64,000 bases of DNA from Blastococcus sp. URHD0036. GTDB taxonomy: Bacteria > Actinomycetota > Actinomycetes > Mycobacteriales > Geodermatophilaceae. The position numbers and the translations under genes are program-made. The stretch is from positions 1-64,000 of the forward strand of contig NZ_JNIK01000014.1 in assembly GCF_000701365.1 (NCBI RefSeq), given 5' to 3'. Below, piece after piece: positions 18,001-26,996 of the stretch. Position 1 is the stretch's first letter, and the number at the start of each line of letters is the position of its first letter. The notes below the pieces were generated by a model. The model was given only the letters and a program-made list of their open reading frames with translations, made no database searches and was not told where the DNA came from.

Positions 18001-18572
18001 GACGACAGACGCGACTGGCCCTCGGAGGCGTCCTCACCGGGACGGTGCTCCTCGGCGCCGGCACCACGCTGGCCACCTTCACCGACCAGGCCGAGGTGGG
18101 CGCGACCGCCGGTGCGGCCTCGCTGACCCTGCAGGTGACGCCGTCGACCTCCGGCGGGCCCCTGCAGGTCCGTGCCCAGGACGCCGGCGGCGCCGCGCTG
18201 CAGGTGACCGCGACCGGCGAGGTGGCCGGGCACCTGCGGCTCTCGCTGCCCGGGACGGCCTGCGCGGACCTGCCGGACGTCGTCCTGACGGTGACCGGCC
18301 TGCCCGCCGCTGCGGGCACGCCCGCTCCGACGCTCTGCGAGCTCACCAGGGGGCCCGTGGACCTCGGGCTGCTCGCACCGGCGGCGAGCGGGACGCCCCT
18401 GACGCTGCGGGTCTCCCGCGGTCCCACCGCCGCGCAGTCGCGGGCCGCCCTCGGCTGGATGGGCGACCTGACCTTCGAGCTCGTCCAGGACCCCGTGCGG
18501 ACCGGTGGTCTCAGCGACGCGCAGACCGTCCGGGTCCACCTCGTCGTCCCGGGCGGGGGCAACGGCCGCTGA
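17997..18572 (+). CDS. Small exported protein with SipW-type signal peptide
   Basis: This is a 191-aa protein. The N-terminus (RRQTRLALGG, hydrophobic core, then GTTLATFTDQA) is the signature of signal peptides cut by SipW. The mature domain is rich in Val, Thr and Leu, predicted beta-sandwich, with two Cys in the CADLPDV and LCELTRG regions that could form a disulfide. The start overlaps the preceding stop by 4 nt. The stop is only 2 nt from the convergent response-regulator stop. It is probably a minor surface or fibre component processed by the signal peptidase encoded 1.1 kb away. Confidence 0.75.
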   Translation: MRRQTRLALGGVLTGTVLLGAGTTLATFTDQAEVGATAGAASLTLQVTPSTSGGPLQVRAQDAGGAALQVTATGEVAGHLRLSLPGTACADLPDVVLTVTGLPAAAGTPAPTLCELTRGPVDLGLLAPAASGTPLTLRVSRGPTAAQSRAALGWMGDLTFELVQDPVRTGGLSDAQTVRVHLVVPGGGNGR

Positions 18573-18574
18573 CC

Positions 18575-19261
18575 TCAGCGGGCGGGTCCGGGCCCGTCCC
18601 GTAACCAGCCGGCCTGCCGGGCGAGCGCCACGGCGTGCAGCTGCGACGACACCTGGAGCTTGCTGAGCACGGCCCGGATCTGCGTCCGGACGGTCGCCTC
18701 GCTGACGTAGCAGGACGCCGCGATCGCGGCGGCGGGCATCCCGGCGGCCATGTGACGCAGGACCTCGTCCTCGCGCGGGCTCAGGGACCGGAACGGCGCC
18801 AGCCGGGCGGACTCGTCGCTGCGGGCCCGCCGGGCTGCCGCGAGCAGGTCCTGCCGGCGGGAGTCGGGGAGGACGGGCTCTCCGGCGCGGACCGCGAGGA
18901 CCAGCGCCACCAGGTCCTCGAGCGCGGTCTCCTTGGCGACGACGGTGAGCGCGCCGCGCTCGACGGCGGTGCCCCAGACGGCGTCCCCGACCTCGCCGGT
19001 GACGACGACGACGCGGCACCCGGCCCCGGTGAGCGGGCCGACCAGGTCGAGCCCGTCGATCGGCTCGCCGTCCTCCCCGGAGCCCAGACGCAGGTCGAGC
19101 AGCACCGTCGCCGGAGCGGCGGCCGAGCACGCGCCGACGATCGCCGCGGCCGAGGTCGGGGCGATCCGGCGGGCCGGGATCCCGGTGGCGGCCAGCCCGA
19201 GCTGCAAGGCCTGGGCGAAGAGCGCGTGGTCGTCGACGAGGAGCACGTCCTCGCCGCTCAC
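18575..19261 (-). CDS. LuxR/NarL-family response regulator
   Basis: This is a 228-aa two-component regulator. The receiver has the acidic pair in LLVDDHALF, the phospho-acceptor D56 in LLDLRLG and the conserved K111 in VVAKET. The C-terminal LuxR helix-turn-helix (about 157-212) begins SPREDEVLRHMAAGM and has the recognition region VSEATVRTQIRAVLSKL. The GTG start overlaps the kinase stop by 4 nt (GTGA), so kinase and regulator are co-translated. Placed within the SipW/TasA-like locus, it is the natural candidate to control those genes, possibly through the repeated CTGACGATG motif or the palindrome at 20839. Confidence 0.92.
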   Translation of the reverse strand: MSGEDVLLVDDHALFAQALQLGLAATGIPARRIAPTSAAAIVGACSAAAPATVLLDLRLGSGEDGEPIDGLDLVGPLTGAGCRVVVVTGEVGDAVWGTAVERGALTVVAKETALEDLVALVLAVRAGEPVLPDSRRQDLLAAARRARSDESARLAPFRSLSPREDEVLRHMAAGMPAAAIAASCYVSEATVRTQIRAVLSKLQVSSQLHAVALARQAGWLRDGPGPAR

Positions 19262-20793
19262 CGGGCGCCCACCGGCGGGGTGGGGGTGCGGGGCCCGAAG
19301 GCGACGTGGTCCGGGATCGGGAAGCGCGGGCGGGGGAGCGGAGGCGGCTCGACGGGGGCCGGAGCCAGGGGGAGCGTGAGGACGAAGCGGCAGCCGACGG
19401 AGGCGTCGGCGGCGACGAGGTCGCCGCCGTGCCGCCGGGCCAGGTCGCGGGAGATGGCGAGGCCGAGGCCCTCACCGGGACTCGCGGTGCCCCGCTCGCC
19501 GGCCTCGAAGGCGGCGGCCCGCCGGGTCGCCGGCAGCCCGGGGCCGTCGTCGGCGACGGTGACCGTCAGGACGTCCCCGACCTCGACGGTCACAGAGCAG
19601 ACCGCGCCGGGCGCGTGGACCAGGGCGTTGCCGAGCAGGTTGCCGACGATGACGGCGAGGGCGTCGGCGTCCACGGCCACCGGTGCGGCACCGCCCGGCA
19701 GCCAGCGCAGCCGCAGTCCGCGCTCGCGGTGACTCACGACGAGCGGGCGCAGCAACCGGTCGAGGTCCGTCCTGCTCACCTGAGGCGCCCGGTCGGGCAG
19801 CCGCAGCAGGCGGTCCATGCGCGCGAGCTCGGCGGCGATGGACTCCTCGAGGTCGGCCCGCACCGCGGCCTGCGCGGGGCCGGCGGAGCGCCGGACGGCA
19901 GAGGTGGCGGCCCGCACGCCGGCGACGGCCGCCCGGGCGTCGTGCAGGCAGGCGCGGGCCTGCTGCAGCTGCCGCTCGTGGCCGGCGAGCTGCTCCAGCA
20001 GGCCGGCGACGTAGCGCTCCTGACCAGCGAGGGCGTCGGTGAGGCGGCGGGTGGCGGCGAGCGAGGCCCCGGAGGCGGCGGCGACCGTCGCGAGATCGCC
20101 GGCGAGGCCGGTGAGGGAGGCCGCCTCGGGCAGCAGCACGGGGACGGCGGTCAGTGCGGCGACCGCCGAGAGGGTCAGGGTGATGGCGGCCAGCGCCTGC
20201 GCGGAGCGGCGGTGCCCGGTGCTCAGCTGGTCGCTGCGCCAGGCGGCGACGGCGGTGGCCCCCCACAGCGCGGCGACCGCCAGGGCGGCGCCGGCCGCCG
20301 CCGGACGGGCCGCCGCCGGGATCGCCGTCCCCAGGCCGAGGGCGACGGCGCCCCCGAGGGCCAGGACGACCAGCCCCGCGGTGACGGGCCGCCGGCGCGC
20401 GCCGGCGTCGGGGAAGGCCCGCAGGACCGTCGCGGCCGCCAGGGACACGACGACCATCTCGACGGCAGGGGACAGTGCCGTGTCCGCACCGCCGACCAGC
20501 GCCTCGGTGACCGCGCCGGTGGGCCGGCTGAGCCCAACGAGGACCAGCCCGGCGCCGACCGACCGGGTCGTGTCGTTGCCGGTCACCCGCCAGCGCAGCA
20601 GGTGGCCGCACCCGGCTCCCAGGAATCCCACGGTGGCTGCGACGACGAGGACCTCGTGCCGGGCCTCGAGATCGACGAGAGCGAGGACGGCGAGGGCGGC
20701 GGCGACCGCCGTCGCGAGGGCAACGGCGCGGCCGGGCCCGAGTCGCCGGATGGTGCGGCGCAGCGTCGTCGCCGTCGCGTTCGTGCTGGTCAT
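19258..20793 (-). CDS. Membrane sensor histidine kinase (HisKA_3-like)
   Basis: This is a 511-aa sensor with roughly eight hydrophobic segments in the first 240 residues and almost no extracellular domain. That suggests sensing within or at the membrane. A helical linker (GQERYVAGLLEQLAGHERQLQQ) leads to the dimerisation/phospho-acceptor region CLHDARA, the HDxR-like form of NarL-type kinases. The ATPase domain shows the N box NLLGNALVHAPG, G1 DDGPGLP and G2 GEGLGLAISRDLARRHGG. A Pro-rich tail of about 40 residues ends the protein. The ATG at 20791-20793 is preferred over the long upstream open frame, which overlaps the TasA-like gene. Confidence 0.9.
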   Translation of the reverse strand: MTSTNATATTLRRTIRRLGPGRAVALATAVAAALAVLALVDLEARHEVLVVAATVGFLGAGCGHLLRWRVTGNDTTRSVGAGLVLVGLSRPTGAVTEALVGGADTALSPAVEMVVVSLAAATVLRAFPDAGARRRPVTAGLVVLALGGAVALGLGTAIPAAARPAAAGAALAVAALWGATAVAAWRSDQLSTGHRRSAQALAAITLTLSAVAALTAVPVLLPEAASLTGLAGDLATVAAASGASLAATRRLTDALAGQERYVAGLLEQLAGHERQLQQARACLHDARAAVAGVRAATSAVRRSAGPAQAAVRADLEESIAAELARMDRLLRLPDRAPQVSRTDLDRLLRPLVVSHRERGLRLRWLPGGAAPVAVDADALAVIVGNLLGNALVHAPGAVCSVTVEVGDVLTVTVADDGPGLPATRRAAAFEAGERGTASPGEGLGLAISRDLARRHGGDLVAADASVGCRFVLTLPLAPAPVEPPPLPRPRFPIPDHVAFGPRTPTPPVGAR

Positions 20794-20838
20794 GGACGAG
20801 ACCCCCCGTGGTCGGGCGCCAGCAGACCACGCCGTAGT

Positions 20839-20856
20839 GACTCCAATGCTGGAGTC
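20839..20856. promoter_or_regulatory. 18-bp palindrome upstream of the histidine kinase
   Basis: GACTCCA-ATGC-TGGAGTC is a perfect 7-bp-arm inverted repeat. It lies 46 nt upstream of the kinase start and about 190 nt upstream of the divergent TasA-like gene. The ACT...AGT layout is compatible with a dimeric regulator site. It is also a possible RNA hairpin. Confidence 0.45.
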
Positions 20857-20933
20857 GTCTCCGGGGGAGTGGTGCGTGCGATGAGCGAGGCCGGTGGGGC
20901 GAACGGGGACCAGTGGGACCGCGATCGCCAGAT

Positions 20934-21033
20934 CTGACGATGCCCGGCGGGACCCCCCGCCGCGAGGGTCGATCTCGACTGCCGAGGCGCCGTGCCCGGT
21001 GAGAGTGCCGTCGTCCGACGGGGACATCGTCAG
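20934..21033 (+). promoter_or_regulatory. Inverted CTGACGATG pair before the TasA-like gene
   Basis: CTGACGATG (20934-20942) and its reverse complement CATCGTCAG (21025-21033) bracket the leader of the TasA-like gene. The second copy runs into the ribosome-binding site AGGAG. The same 9-mer occurs in the sipW divergent promoter. Co-regulation is inference. Confidence 0.45.
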
Positions 21034-21043
21034 GAGATCCACC

Positions 21044-21661
21044 GTGAAGAAGATCGCCATCGCCTCCGCAGCCATGGGCGGCGCCGCCCTCATCGCCTTC
21101 GGTGCCAGCGGCACCTTCGCCGAGTTCACCGACGAGGCGGTCTCGTCGAGCTCGGCCGGGGCCGGCACGCTCGTCGTCACCACCACCGAGGACGCCGACA
21201 CCCTCGTCCAGTCCATCCAGCTCGCGCCGGGCGAGAAGCAGCGGCTCGCCTTCCCCGTGCAGAACGGCGGCACCGTGGACGGCCTGCTGACGGCGACCGG
21301 CACGGTCACCGAGGCCGAGGAGATGTGCGAGTCCTCGGACGAGCTCGTCGACGGGACCTGCCCCGACGGCCCCGGCCAGTTCGCCGCCACCGCCGACGTC
21401 GACGTCTACCTGATCGACGGGGTGGCGGCGGAGGACTGCGGCGACGACACGGACGTCACGGGCCAGGCCAACCGGACCGCCGGCCTGAAGATGACGGCGC
21501 TCAACAGCAGCATCCCCGAGCACCCGCTCGCCGCCGGCGACTCGACCTGCATCATCGTCGACGTCAGCCTGGCGCCCGAGGTCGGCAACGCCGTCCAGGG
21601 CGACTCGGCCGCCCTCAGCGTCAACCTGACGCTCGAGCAGGACACCCGCGCCGCCGTCTGA
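21044..21661 (+). CDS. TasA/camelysin-like SipW-dependent surface protein
   Basis: This is a 205-aa exported protein. The signal begins VKKIAIASAAMGGAALIAF and passes into SGTFAEFTDEA, the hallmark of SipW-cleaved TasA/CalY-type precursors. The mature part is a predicted beta-sandwich with acidic bias and several Cys in pairs (CESSDELVDGTC, EDC, TC), suggesting disulfides. Relatives form biofilm fibres or act as surface-bound proteins in Bacillus; that role is transferred by family only. GTG at 21044 has AGGAG 7 nt upstream (21032-21036). A hairpin terminator follows 15 nt after the stop, so it is transcribed alone, probably at high level. Confidence 0.82.
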   Translation: MKKIAIASAAMGGAALIAFGASGTFAEFTDEAVSSSSAGAGTLVVTTTEDADTLVQSIQLAPGEKQRLAFPVQNGGTVDGLLTATGTVTEAEEMCESSDELVDGTCPDGPGQFAATADVDVYLIDGVAAEDCGDDTDVTGQANRTAGLKMTALNSSIPEHPLAAGDSTCIIVDVSLAPEVGNAVQGDSAALSVNLTLEQDTRAAV

Positions 21662-21675
21662 TCCACCACCTCCGC

Positions 21676-21710
21676 CGAGGGCGGTCCGGGACCTCCCCGG
21701 GCCGCCCTCG
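21676..21710 (+). terminator. Hairpin terminator after the TasA-like gene
   Basis: CGAGGGCGGTCCGGG (21676-21690) pairs with CCCGGGCCGCCCTCG (21696-21710) over 15 bp with one G-U and a 5-nt loop. There is no T-tract. It separates the surface-protein gene from the kinase gene downstream. Confidence 0.75.
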
Positions 21711-21827
21711 CGGCGTTCCCGGACGTGTCCGTCATCCGATCGGCGGTCCAGGTGGTCGGCGGCCGGGCGGTCGGCGACCATGGCGAGTCGGGGCCGCATG
21801 GCCCGGGGGCGAGCAGGGGAGCGGTGC

Positions 21828-23360
21828 GTGCAGCCGGGTGTGACCACGATCGCCGACCGCTACGAGCTGCGGACGCTGCTGGCGACCGGCGGGATGGGTC
21901 AGGTCTGGCGCGGGCACGACACGCTCCTCGGCCGGGACGTCGCCGTGAAGGTGCTGCGCAGCGAGTACACCGGCGACCCGTCGTTCCTCGCCCGCTTCCG
22001 CGCCGAGGCCCGGCACACCGCGGTGCTCGGCCACCCGAACATCGCCACGCTGTACGACTACGGCGAGGTGCCCGCCGGGCCGGGGTCGACCGAGCACCTG
22101 GCCTACCTGGTCATGGAGCTGGTCGACGGCGAGGCGCTGTCGCAGCTGCTCGCCCGCGGCGGCCCGCTCGACGCCGCCCGCACCGCCGACGTGCTGCGGC
22201 AGACGGCGGCCGGCCTGGGCGCCGCCCACGCCGTCGGGGTCGTGCACCGGGACGTGAAGCCGGGCAACGTCCTGGTCCGGCGGGACGGCACCTCCAAGCT
22301 CACCGACTTCGGCATCGCGTCGTCGGCCGCCAGCGTGCCGCTCACCGGCACGGGACAGATCATCGGCACCGCCTACTACCTCTCACCCGAACAGGCGCAG
22401 GGGGCCGCCGCCACACCGGCCAGCGACGTCTACGCCCTGGGCCTCGTGGGCTACGAGATGCTCGCCGGCCGCCGCGCCTTCGACGGTGAGAACTCGGTGC
22501 AGGTGGCGCTGCGGCACATCACCGACGTCCCGCCGCCGCTGCCCGCCACCGTGCCCGCGGGGCTGCGGGACCTGATCGACCGGGCACTGGTCAAGGACCC
22601 CGCCCGGCGCATCCCGGACGGGAACGCCTTCCGCGACGCGGTGGACGACGTCCTGGCCGGCCGCGCGCCCGGGACGGTCGCCCCGGCCGCGACCCGGGTG
22701 TTCCCGGCGCACGGCCCCGGCCCCTCACCCGCCACGGCACGCGCCCCTCGGCCGCAGCCGCACCGTCGCTCCCGCCGGCGGGGCCTGGTCGCGGCGCTCG
22801 CGGCCCTCGCCGTGCTGGCGGTGCTCGCCGTCGTGCTCGTGCTCTCCCTCGCCGGCGACGACGACCCGGGCTCCGGCGCTGCCGCGCCCACCACGAGCGC
22901 CCCGACGACCAGCAGCCCCGCCGCCACCGCCGCGCCCGAGCCCGAGGTCGTCGAGATCGACGCCGCCGACTACGTCGGCCGGCCGGTCGGGGAGGTGCAG
23001 GCGGAGCTCACCCGGTTGGGTCTCACGGTGCAGCTGCGCCCGGTGACCACGGCCGATGCCCCGGACGGCGAGGTCCTGGCGGTGTCCCCGGACGGCGAGC
23101 TGGCGATCGGCCGGGCGGTCACGCTGACCCACGCCGCCGCCCCGCCACCGACCTCGGCGCCCGCGCCGTCGTCCGCGCCCGCCCCCGCACCCAGCGAGGA
23201 CGACGGCGGGAGCAGCGACGACGGGGGCAACAGCGGCAACGGGAACGGCAACGGCAACGGGAACGGCGGCAACAATGGCAACGGCAACCGGAACGGGAAC
23301 GACGACGTGCGGATCGTCCCGGGGGCGAACGGGAACGGCCGGGGGAACGGGCGGGGCTGA
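21828..23360 (+). CDS. PASTA-domain serine/threonine protein kinase
   Basis: This is a 510-aa Hanks-type membrane kinase. The kinase domain (about 5-270) has a Gly loop TGGMGQVW, the ATP-binding Lys in DVAVKVL, the catalytic HRDVKPGN, the DFG loop and the SPEQ motif. After a Pro/Ala linker comes one TM (LVAALAALAVLAVLAVVLVL), then a single PASTA domain (YVGRPVGEVQAELTRLGL...) expected to bind muropeptides. The tail is a Gly/Asn-rich repeat, NGNGNGNG and variants, ending RGNGRG. GTG at 21828 has AGGGGAG 6 nt upstream (21815-21821); GTG at 21840 and ATG at 21780 are alternatives. It is not one of the PknA/PknB division-cluster genes, whose neighbours are missing here. Confidence 0.9.
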   Translation: MQPGVTTIADRYELRTLLATGGMGQVWRGHDTLLGRDVAVKVLRSEYTGDPSFLARFRAEARHTAVLGHPNIATLYDYGEVPAGPGSTEHLAYLVMELVDGEALSQLLARGGPLDAARTADVLRQTAAGLGAAHAVGVVHRDVKPGNVLVRRDGTSKLTDFGIASSAASVPLTGTGQIIGTAYYLSPEQAQGAAATPASDVYALGLVGYEMLAGRRAFDGENSVQVALRHITDVPPPLPATVPAGLRDLIDRALVKDPARRIPDGNAFRDAVDDVLAGRAPGTVAPAATRVFPAHGPGPSPATARAPRPQPHRRSRRRGLVAALAALAVLAVLAVVLVLSLAGDDDPGSGAAAPTTSAPTTSSPAATAAPEPEVVEIDAADYVGRPVGEVQAELTRLGLTVQLRPVTTADAPDGEVLAVSPDGELAIGRAVTLTHAAAPPPTSAPAPSSAPAPAPSEDDGGSSDDGGNSGNGNGNGNGNGGNNGNGNRNGNDDVRIVPGANGNGRGNGRG

Positions 23361-23383
23361 CCCGACCGCGAGGTGAGGTGCGG

Positions 23384-24106
23384 TCAGGCGCCGAGCGCGT
23401 AGCGGGTGAAGAGGACGCCGTCCTCCTCCAGCAGCTGCACCAGCCGGGGCCGGACGACCTCCGGGAGCGTGGCGGGCACCAGCCGCGTGTCGCCGCCGAC
23501 CAGCGCGGGAGCGAGGGTGAGGTCGAGCTCGTCGACACAGCGGGCCGCGAGCGCCGCGGCGAACAGCGCCGGGCCGCCCTCGCAGACGACCTGCTCCAGT
23601 CCGCGCGCCGCGAGGAGGTCCAGCGCGGTCGGCAGGTCGACGTCGTCGTCGCCGCAGACCAGCACGGTCACGCCGGCCTCGGCGAGGGCCGCGCGGCGGG
23701 TGGCGTCGGCGGCGGCGCAGGTGACCAGGATCGTGGAGTCGACCGCCAGCTCGTCGCCCGGTGCCAGCGACGCGCGCCGCGAGACGACCGCGATCGGCGC
23801 GGTGGCGGGCCGGCCGAGTGCCGAGCGCAGCGCCCCGACGGCGGAGTCGGCCGCCACCGGCCGGTACCCCTCCGCGGTCGCCGTCCCGGCGCCGACGAGC
23901 ACGACGTCGGCGAGCGCCCGCAGGGTCCGGAAGACCCGCTTGTCGCCGGGGGAGCCCAGCGCGCCGCTGCGTCCGTCGACGGCGATGGCGCCGTCGAGGG
24001 AGCCGACGAAGTTCACCCGCACCGACCGGCCGGTCAGCCGGTAGGCATCCGCGAGGCCCGCGTCGTCCAGCACGGCCGGGTCGGGATCCGGCAGCAGGCG
24101 GCGCAC
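23384..24106 (-). CDS. Pyrimidine/flavin-pathway reductase (RibD C-terminal family)
   Basis: This is a 240-aa single-domain member of the RibD_C dihydrofolate-reductase-like fold. The N-terminal RVNFVGSLDGAIAVDGRSGALGSPGDKRVF is the family's NADPH- and substrate-binding signature. VLVGAGTATAEGY and VCEGGPALFAAAL are the other conserved blocks. The deaminase domain of full RibD is absent, so it is either a stand-alone 5-amino-6-ribosylamino-pyrimidinedione reductase or a paralogue with another substrate. The GTG start is 1 nt after the treZ stop, which implies co-transcription with treZ although the pathways are unrelated. Confidence 0.87.
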   Translation of the reverse strand: MRRLLPDPDPAVLDDAGLADAYRLTGRSVRVNFVGSLDGAIAVDGRSGALGSPGDKRVFRTLRALADVVLVGAGTATAEGYRPVAADSAVGALRSALGRPATAPIAVVSRRASLAPGDELAVDSTILVTCAAADATRRAALAEAGVTVLVCGDDDVDLPTALDLLAARGLEQVVCEGGPALFAAALAARCVDELDLTLAPALVGGDTRLVPATLPEVVRPRLVQLLEEDGVLFTRYALGA

Positions 24107-24107
24107 G

Positions 24108-25862
24108 TCAGGTGGTGGTGAGCACGGCGGCGCTCTCCGGCGGCAGTGTCACGGTCGGTCCGTCCAGATCGGGGTCGTCACCGGTGGAGAAGAGCACCCC
24201 GGTGGCCGTCCGGTCCAGCTCCACCTCGCGCGGCTCGCCGGACAGGTTGGCCACGACCCGCAGCGCGCCACGGTGCACGACCAGCCACCGGTCGTCGTCG
24301 TCCCAGCCGACCTGCACGCTCGACAGGTCCGGGTCGACCAGGTCCGGCTCGGCCTTGCGCAGGGCGAGCAGGGCCCGGGTGACCGCCAGCAGCCGGTCGT
24401 GCGGCTCCCGGGCGGGCTCGGACCAGTCCAGCTTCGACCGGGTGAACGTCTCCGGGTCCTGCGGGTCGGGCACCACGTCGGCGTCCCAGCCGTGCTCGGC
24501 GAACTCGCCGATCCGGCCCTTCGCCGTCGCCTCGCCCAGCTCCGGCTCGGGGTGGCTGGTGAAGAACTGCCACGGCGTGCTCGCGCCCCACTCCTCGCCC
24601 ATGAACAGCATCGGCGTGAACGGGCTGGTCAGCACGATGGTCGCGCCCACGGCGAGCAGGCCGGGGGAGACCGACGCCGAGATGCGGTCGCCGACGGCGC
24701 GGTTGCCGATCTGGTCGTGGTCCTGCAGGTAGCCGAGGAACTTCCAGCCCGGCAGCAGGGCGGTGTCGACCGCCCGGCCGTGGTGCCGGCGGCGGAACGA
24801 CGACCACGCGCCGTCGTGGAAGAAGGCGCCGGTCAGTGTCTTGGCCAGCCCGCCCAGACCGGCCTCTGCGAAGTCGGCGTAGTAGCCCTGCCCCTCGCCG
24901 GTCAGGACCGAGTGCAGGGAGTGGTGGAAGTCGTCGCTCCACTGCGCGGTCAGCCCGAGACCGCCGGCCACCCGCGGGGTCACCATGCGCGGGTCGTTCA
25001 GGTCGCTCTCGGCGATCAGGGTCAGCGGCCGGCCGACGGCGACCGAGAGCTTGTCGACCTCCTGCGCCATCTCCTCCAGCACGTGGGTGGCCCGCTCGTC
25101 GACCAGCGCGTGGACGGCGTCCAGCCGCAGCCCGTCGACGTGCATGTCCCGCAGCCACATCAGCGCGTTGTCGATGATGTAGCGGCGCACCTCGTCGGAG
25201 TCCGGCCCCGACAGGTTGACCGAGTTGCCCCAGGTGTTGGCGCCGCCCTCGGCGAAGATCGGCATGAACAGCGGCAGGTAGTTCCCGGACGGGCCGAGGT
25301 GGTTGTAGACGACGTCCTGGATCACGCCCAGCCCGCGCTGGTGGCAGGCGTCGACGAACCGCTGGTAGCCGGCCGGGCCGCCGTACTCCTCCTGGACCGC
25401 GTACCAGAGGACGCCGTCGTAGCCCCAGTTGTGCGTGCCGTTGAAGCCGTTGACCGGTAGCAGCTCCACGAAGTCGACGCCGAGCTCGACGAGGTGGTCC
25501 AGCTTCCCGATCGCCGCGTCGAGCGTGCCCTCGGGGGTGAACGTGCCGACGTGCAACTCGTAGACCACGCCGCCGGCCAGCGGACGGCCGGTCCACGCCC
25601 CGTCGGCCCAGCCGTACGAGGCCGGGTCGTAGCGGCGGGAGAGCCCGTGCACGCCCTCGGGCTGACGGCGCGACCGAGGGTCCGGCCGGGGAGTGTCGTC
25701 GTCGTCCAGCAGGAACCCGTAGTCGGCCTCGGGGGAGGCCTCGACCGCGGTGCGCCACCAGCCGTCGTCGTCCCGCTGCATGTCGTGGACGGCGCCCTCG
25801 ACCTGGAGCCGGACCCGGGACGGGACCGGCGCCCAGACGGCGAACTCGACGGGCTCGGGCAT
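24108..25862 (-). CDS. treZ: Malto-oligosyltrehalose trehalohydrolase
   Basis: TreZ releases trehalose from maltooligosyl-trehalose made by TreY. The 584-aa GH13 protein has an N-terminal beta-sandwich ([17 protein letters not shown]), then the barrel with the nucleophile Asp in [11 protein letters not shown], the acid/base Glu in LIAESDLND and the third carboxylate after DDFHHSLH, in the SFRRRHHG[13 protein letters not shown] region. ATG at 25860-25862 has AGGA a few nt upstream and starts the sandwich. treX and treY are 1.1 kb upstream on the same strand, separated by the rpf gene. That gene has its own riboswitch and terminator, so treZ needs its own promoter. Confidence 0.95.
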   Translation of the reverse strand: MPEPVEFAVWAPVPSRVRLQVEGAVHDMQRDDDGWWRTAVEASPEADYGFLLDDDDTPRPDPRSRRQPEGVHGLSRRYDPASYGWADGAWTGRPLAGGVVYELHVGTFTPEGTLDAAIGKLDHLVELGVDFVELLPVNGFNGTHNWGYDGVLWYAVQEEYGGPAGYQRFVDACHQRGLGVIQDVVYNHLGPSGNYLPLFMPIFAEGGANTWGNSVNLSGPDSDEVRRYIIDNALMWLRDMHVDGLRLDAVHALVDERATHVLEEMAQEVDKLSVAVGRPLTLIAESDLNDPRMVTPRVAGGLGLTAQWSDDFHHSLHSVLTGEGQGYYADFAEAGLGGLAKTLTGAFFHDGAWSSFRRRHHGRAVDTALLPGWKFLGYLQDHDQIGNRAVGDRISASVSPGLLAVGATIVLTSPFTPMLFMGEEWGASTPWQFFTSHPEPELGEATAKGRIGEFAEHGWDADVVPDPQDPETFTRSKLDWSEPAREPHDRLLAVTRALLALRKAEPDLVDPDLSSVQVGWDDDDRWLVVHRGALRVVANLSGEPREVELDRTATGVLFSTGDDPDLDGPTVTLPPESAAVLTTT

Positions 25863-25990
25863 GCGGGCATCCTCCAGGAACGGGCAGGTCGGACGGTGAG
25901 TGGCCTCCCTGCAGGGTCCCGCCGCGAGCGTGCGAGTGGTGGGGGGGCAGGGAGGTCCTTCGACATGCCCCGTCGCGCCGCCGCTCACAC

Positions 25991-26022
25991 GGGGGTCCGG
26001 CCGGCGGACCGGCCGGACCCCC
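25991..26022 (-). terminator. Perfect hairpin terminator after rpf
   Basis: A 14-bp perfect stem (GGGGGTCCGGCCGG and its complement) has a 4-nt loop. It lies 11 nt past the stop codon of the rpf gene. It ends the riboswitch-controlled transcript before treZ. Confidence 0.85.
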
Positions 26023-26033
26023 GGCTCACGCGC

Positions 26034-26819
<786 letters not shown>

Positions 26820-26996
26820 ACCGGATCCGGCGCACGTTCTCGGACGAGCGGGCGCCGGGCCAAGGTAACGGCGGGATCACGCCGAGGCCTCCCGAGTCCC
26901 AGGCGTTCCGTACCGACACGCCCGGCGGGGCGGAGGCGGCGACGGACCGACCCGCTGGTCACGTCGTCGCCCCCGCCGAACGGTGTGAGTCCGGTC
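26820..26996. other. Intergenic region between treY stop and the rpf riboswitch
   Basis: No gene was found. It should contain the rpf promoter. TACCTT on the minus strand (26867-26862) fits an actinobacterial -10, about 43 nt before the riboswitch, but no clear -35 was seen. Confidence 0.4.

Noticed and set aside
22970-23287. Minus-strand frame rich in PLPLPF repeats
   Set aside because: It is the antisense reading of the Asn-Gly repeat tail of the PASTA kinase.
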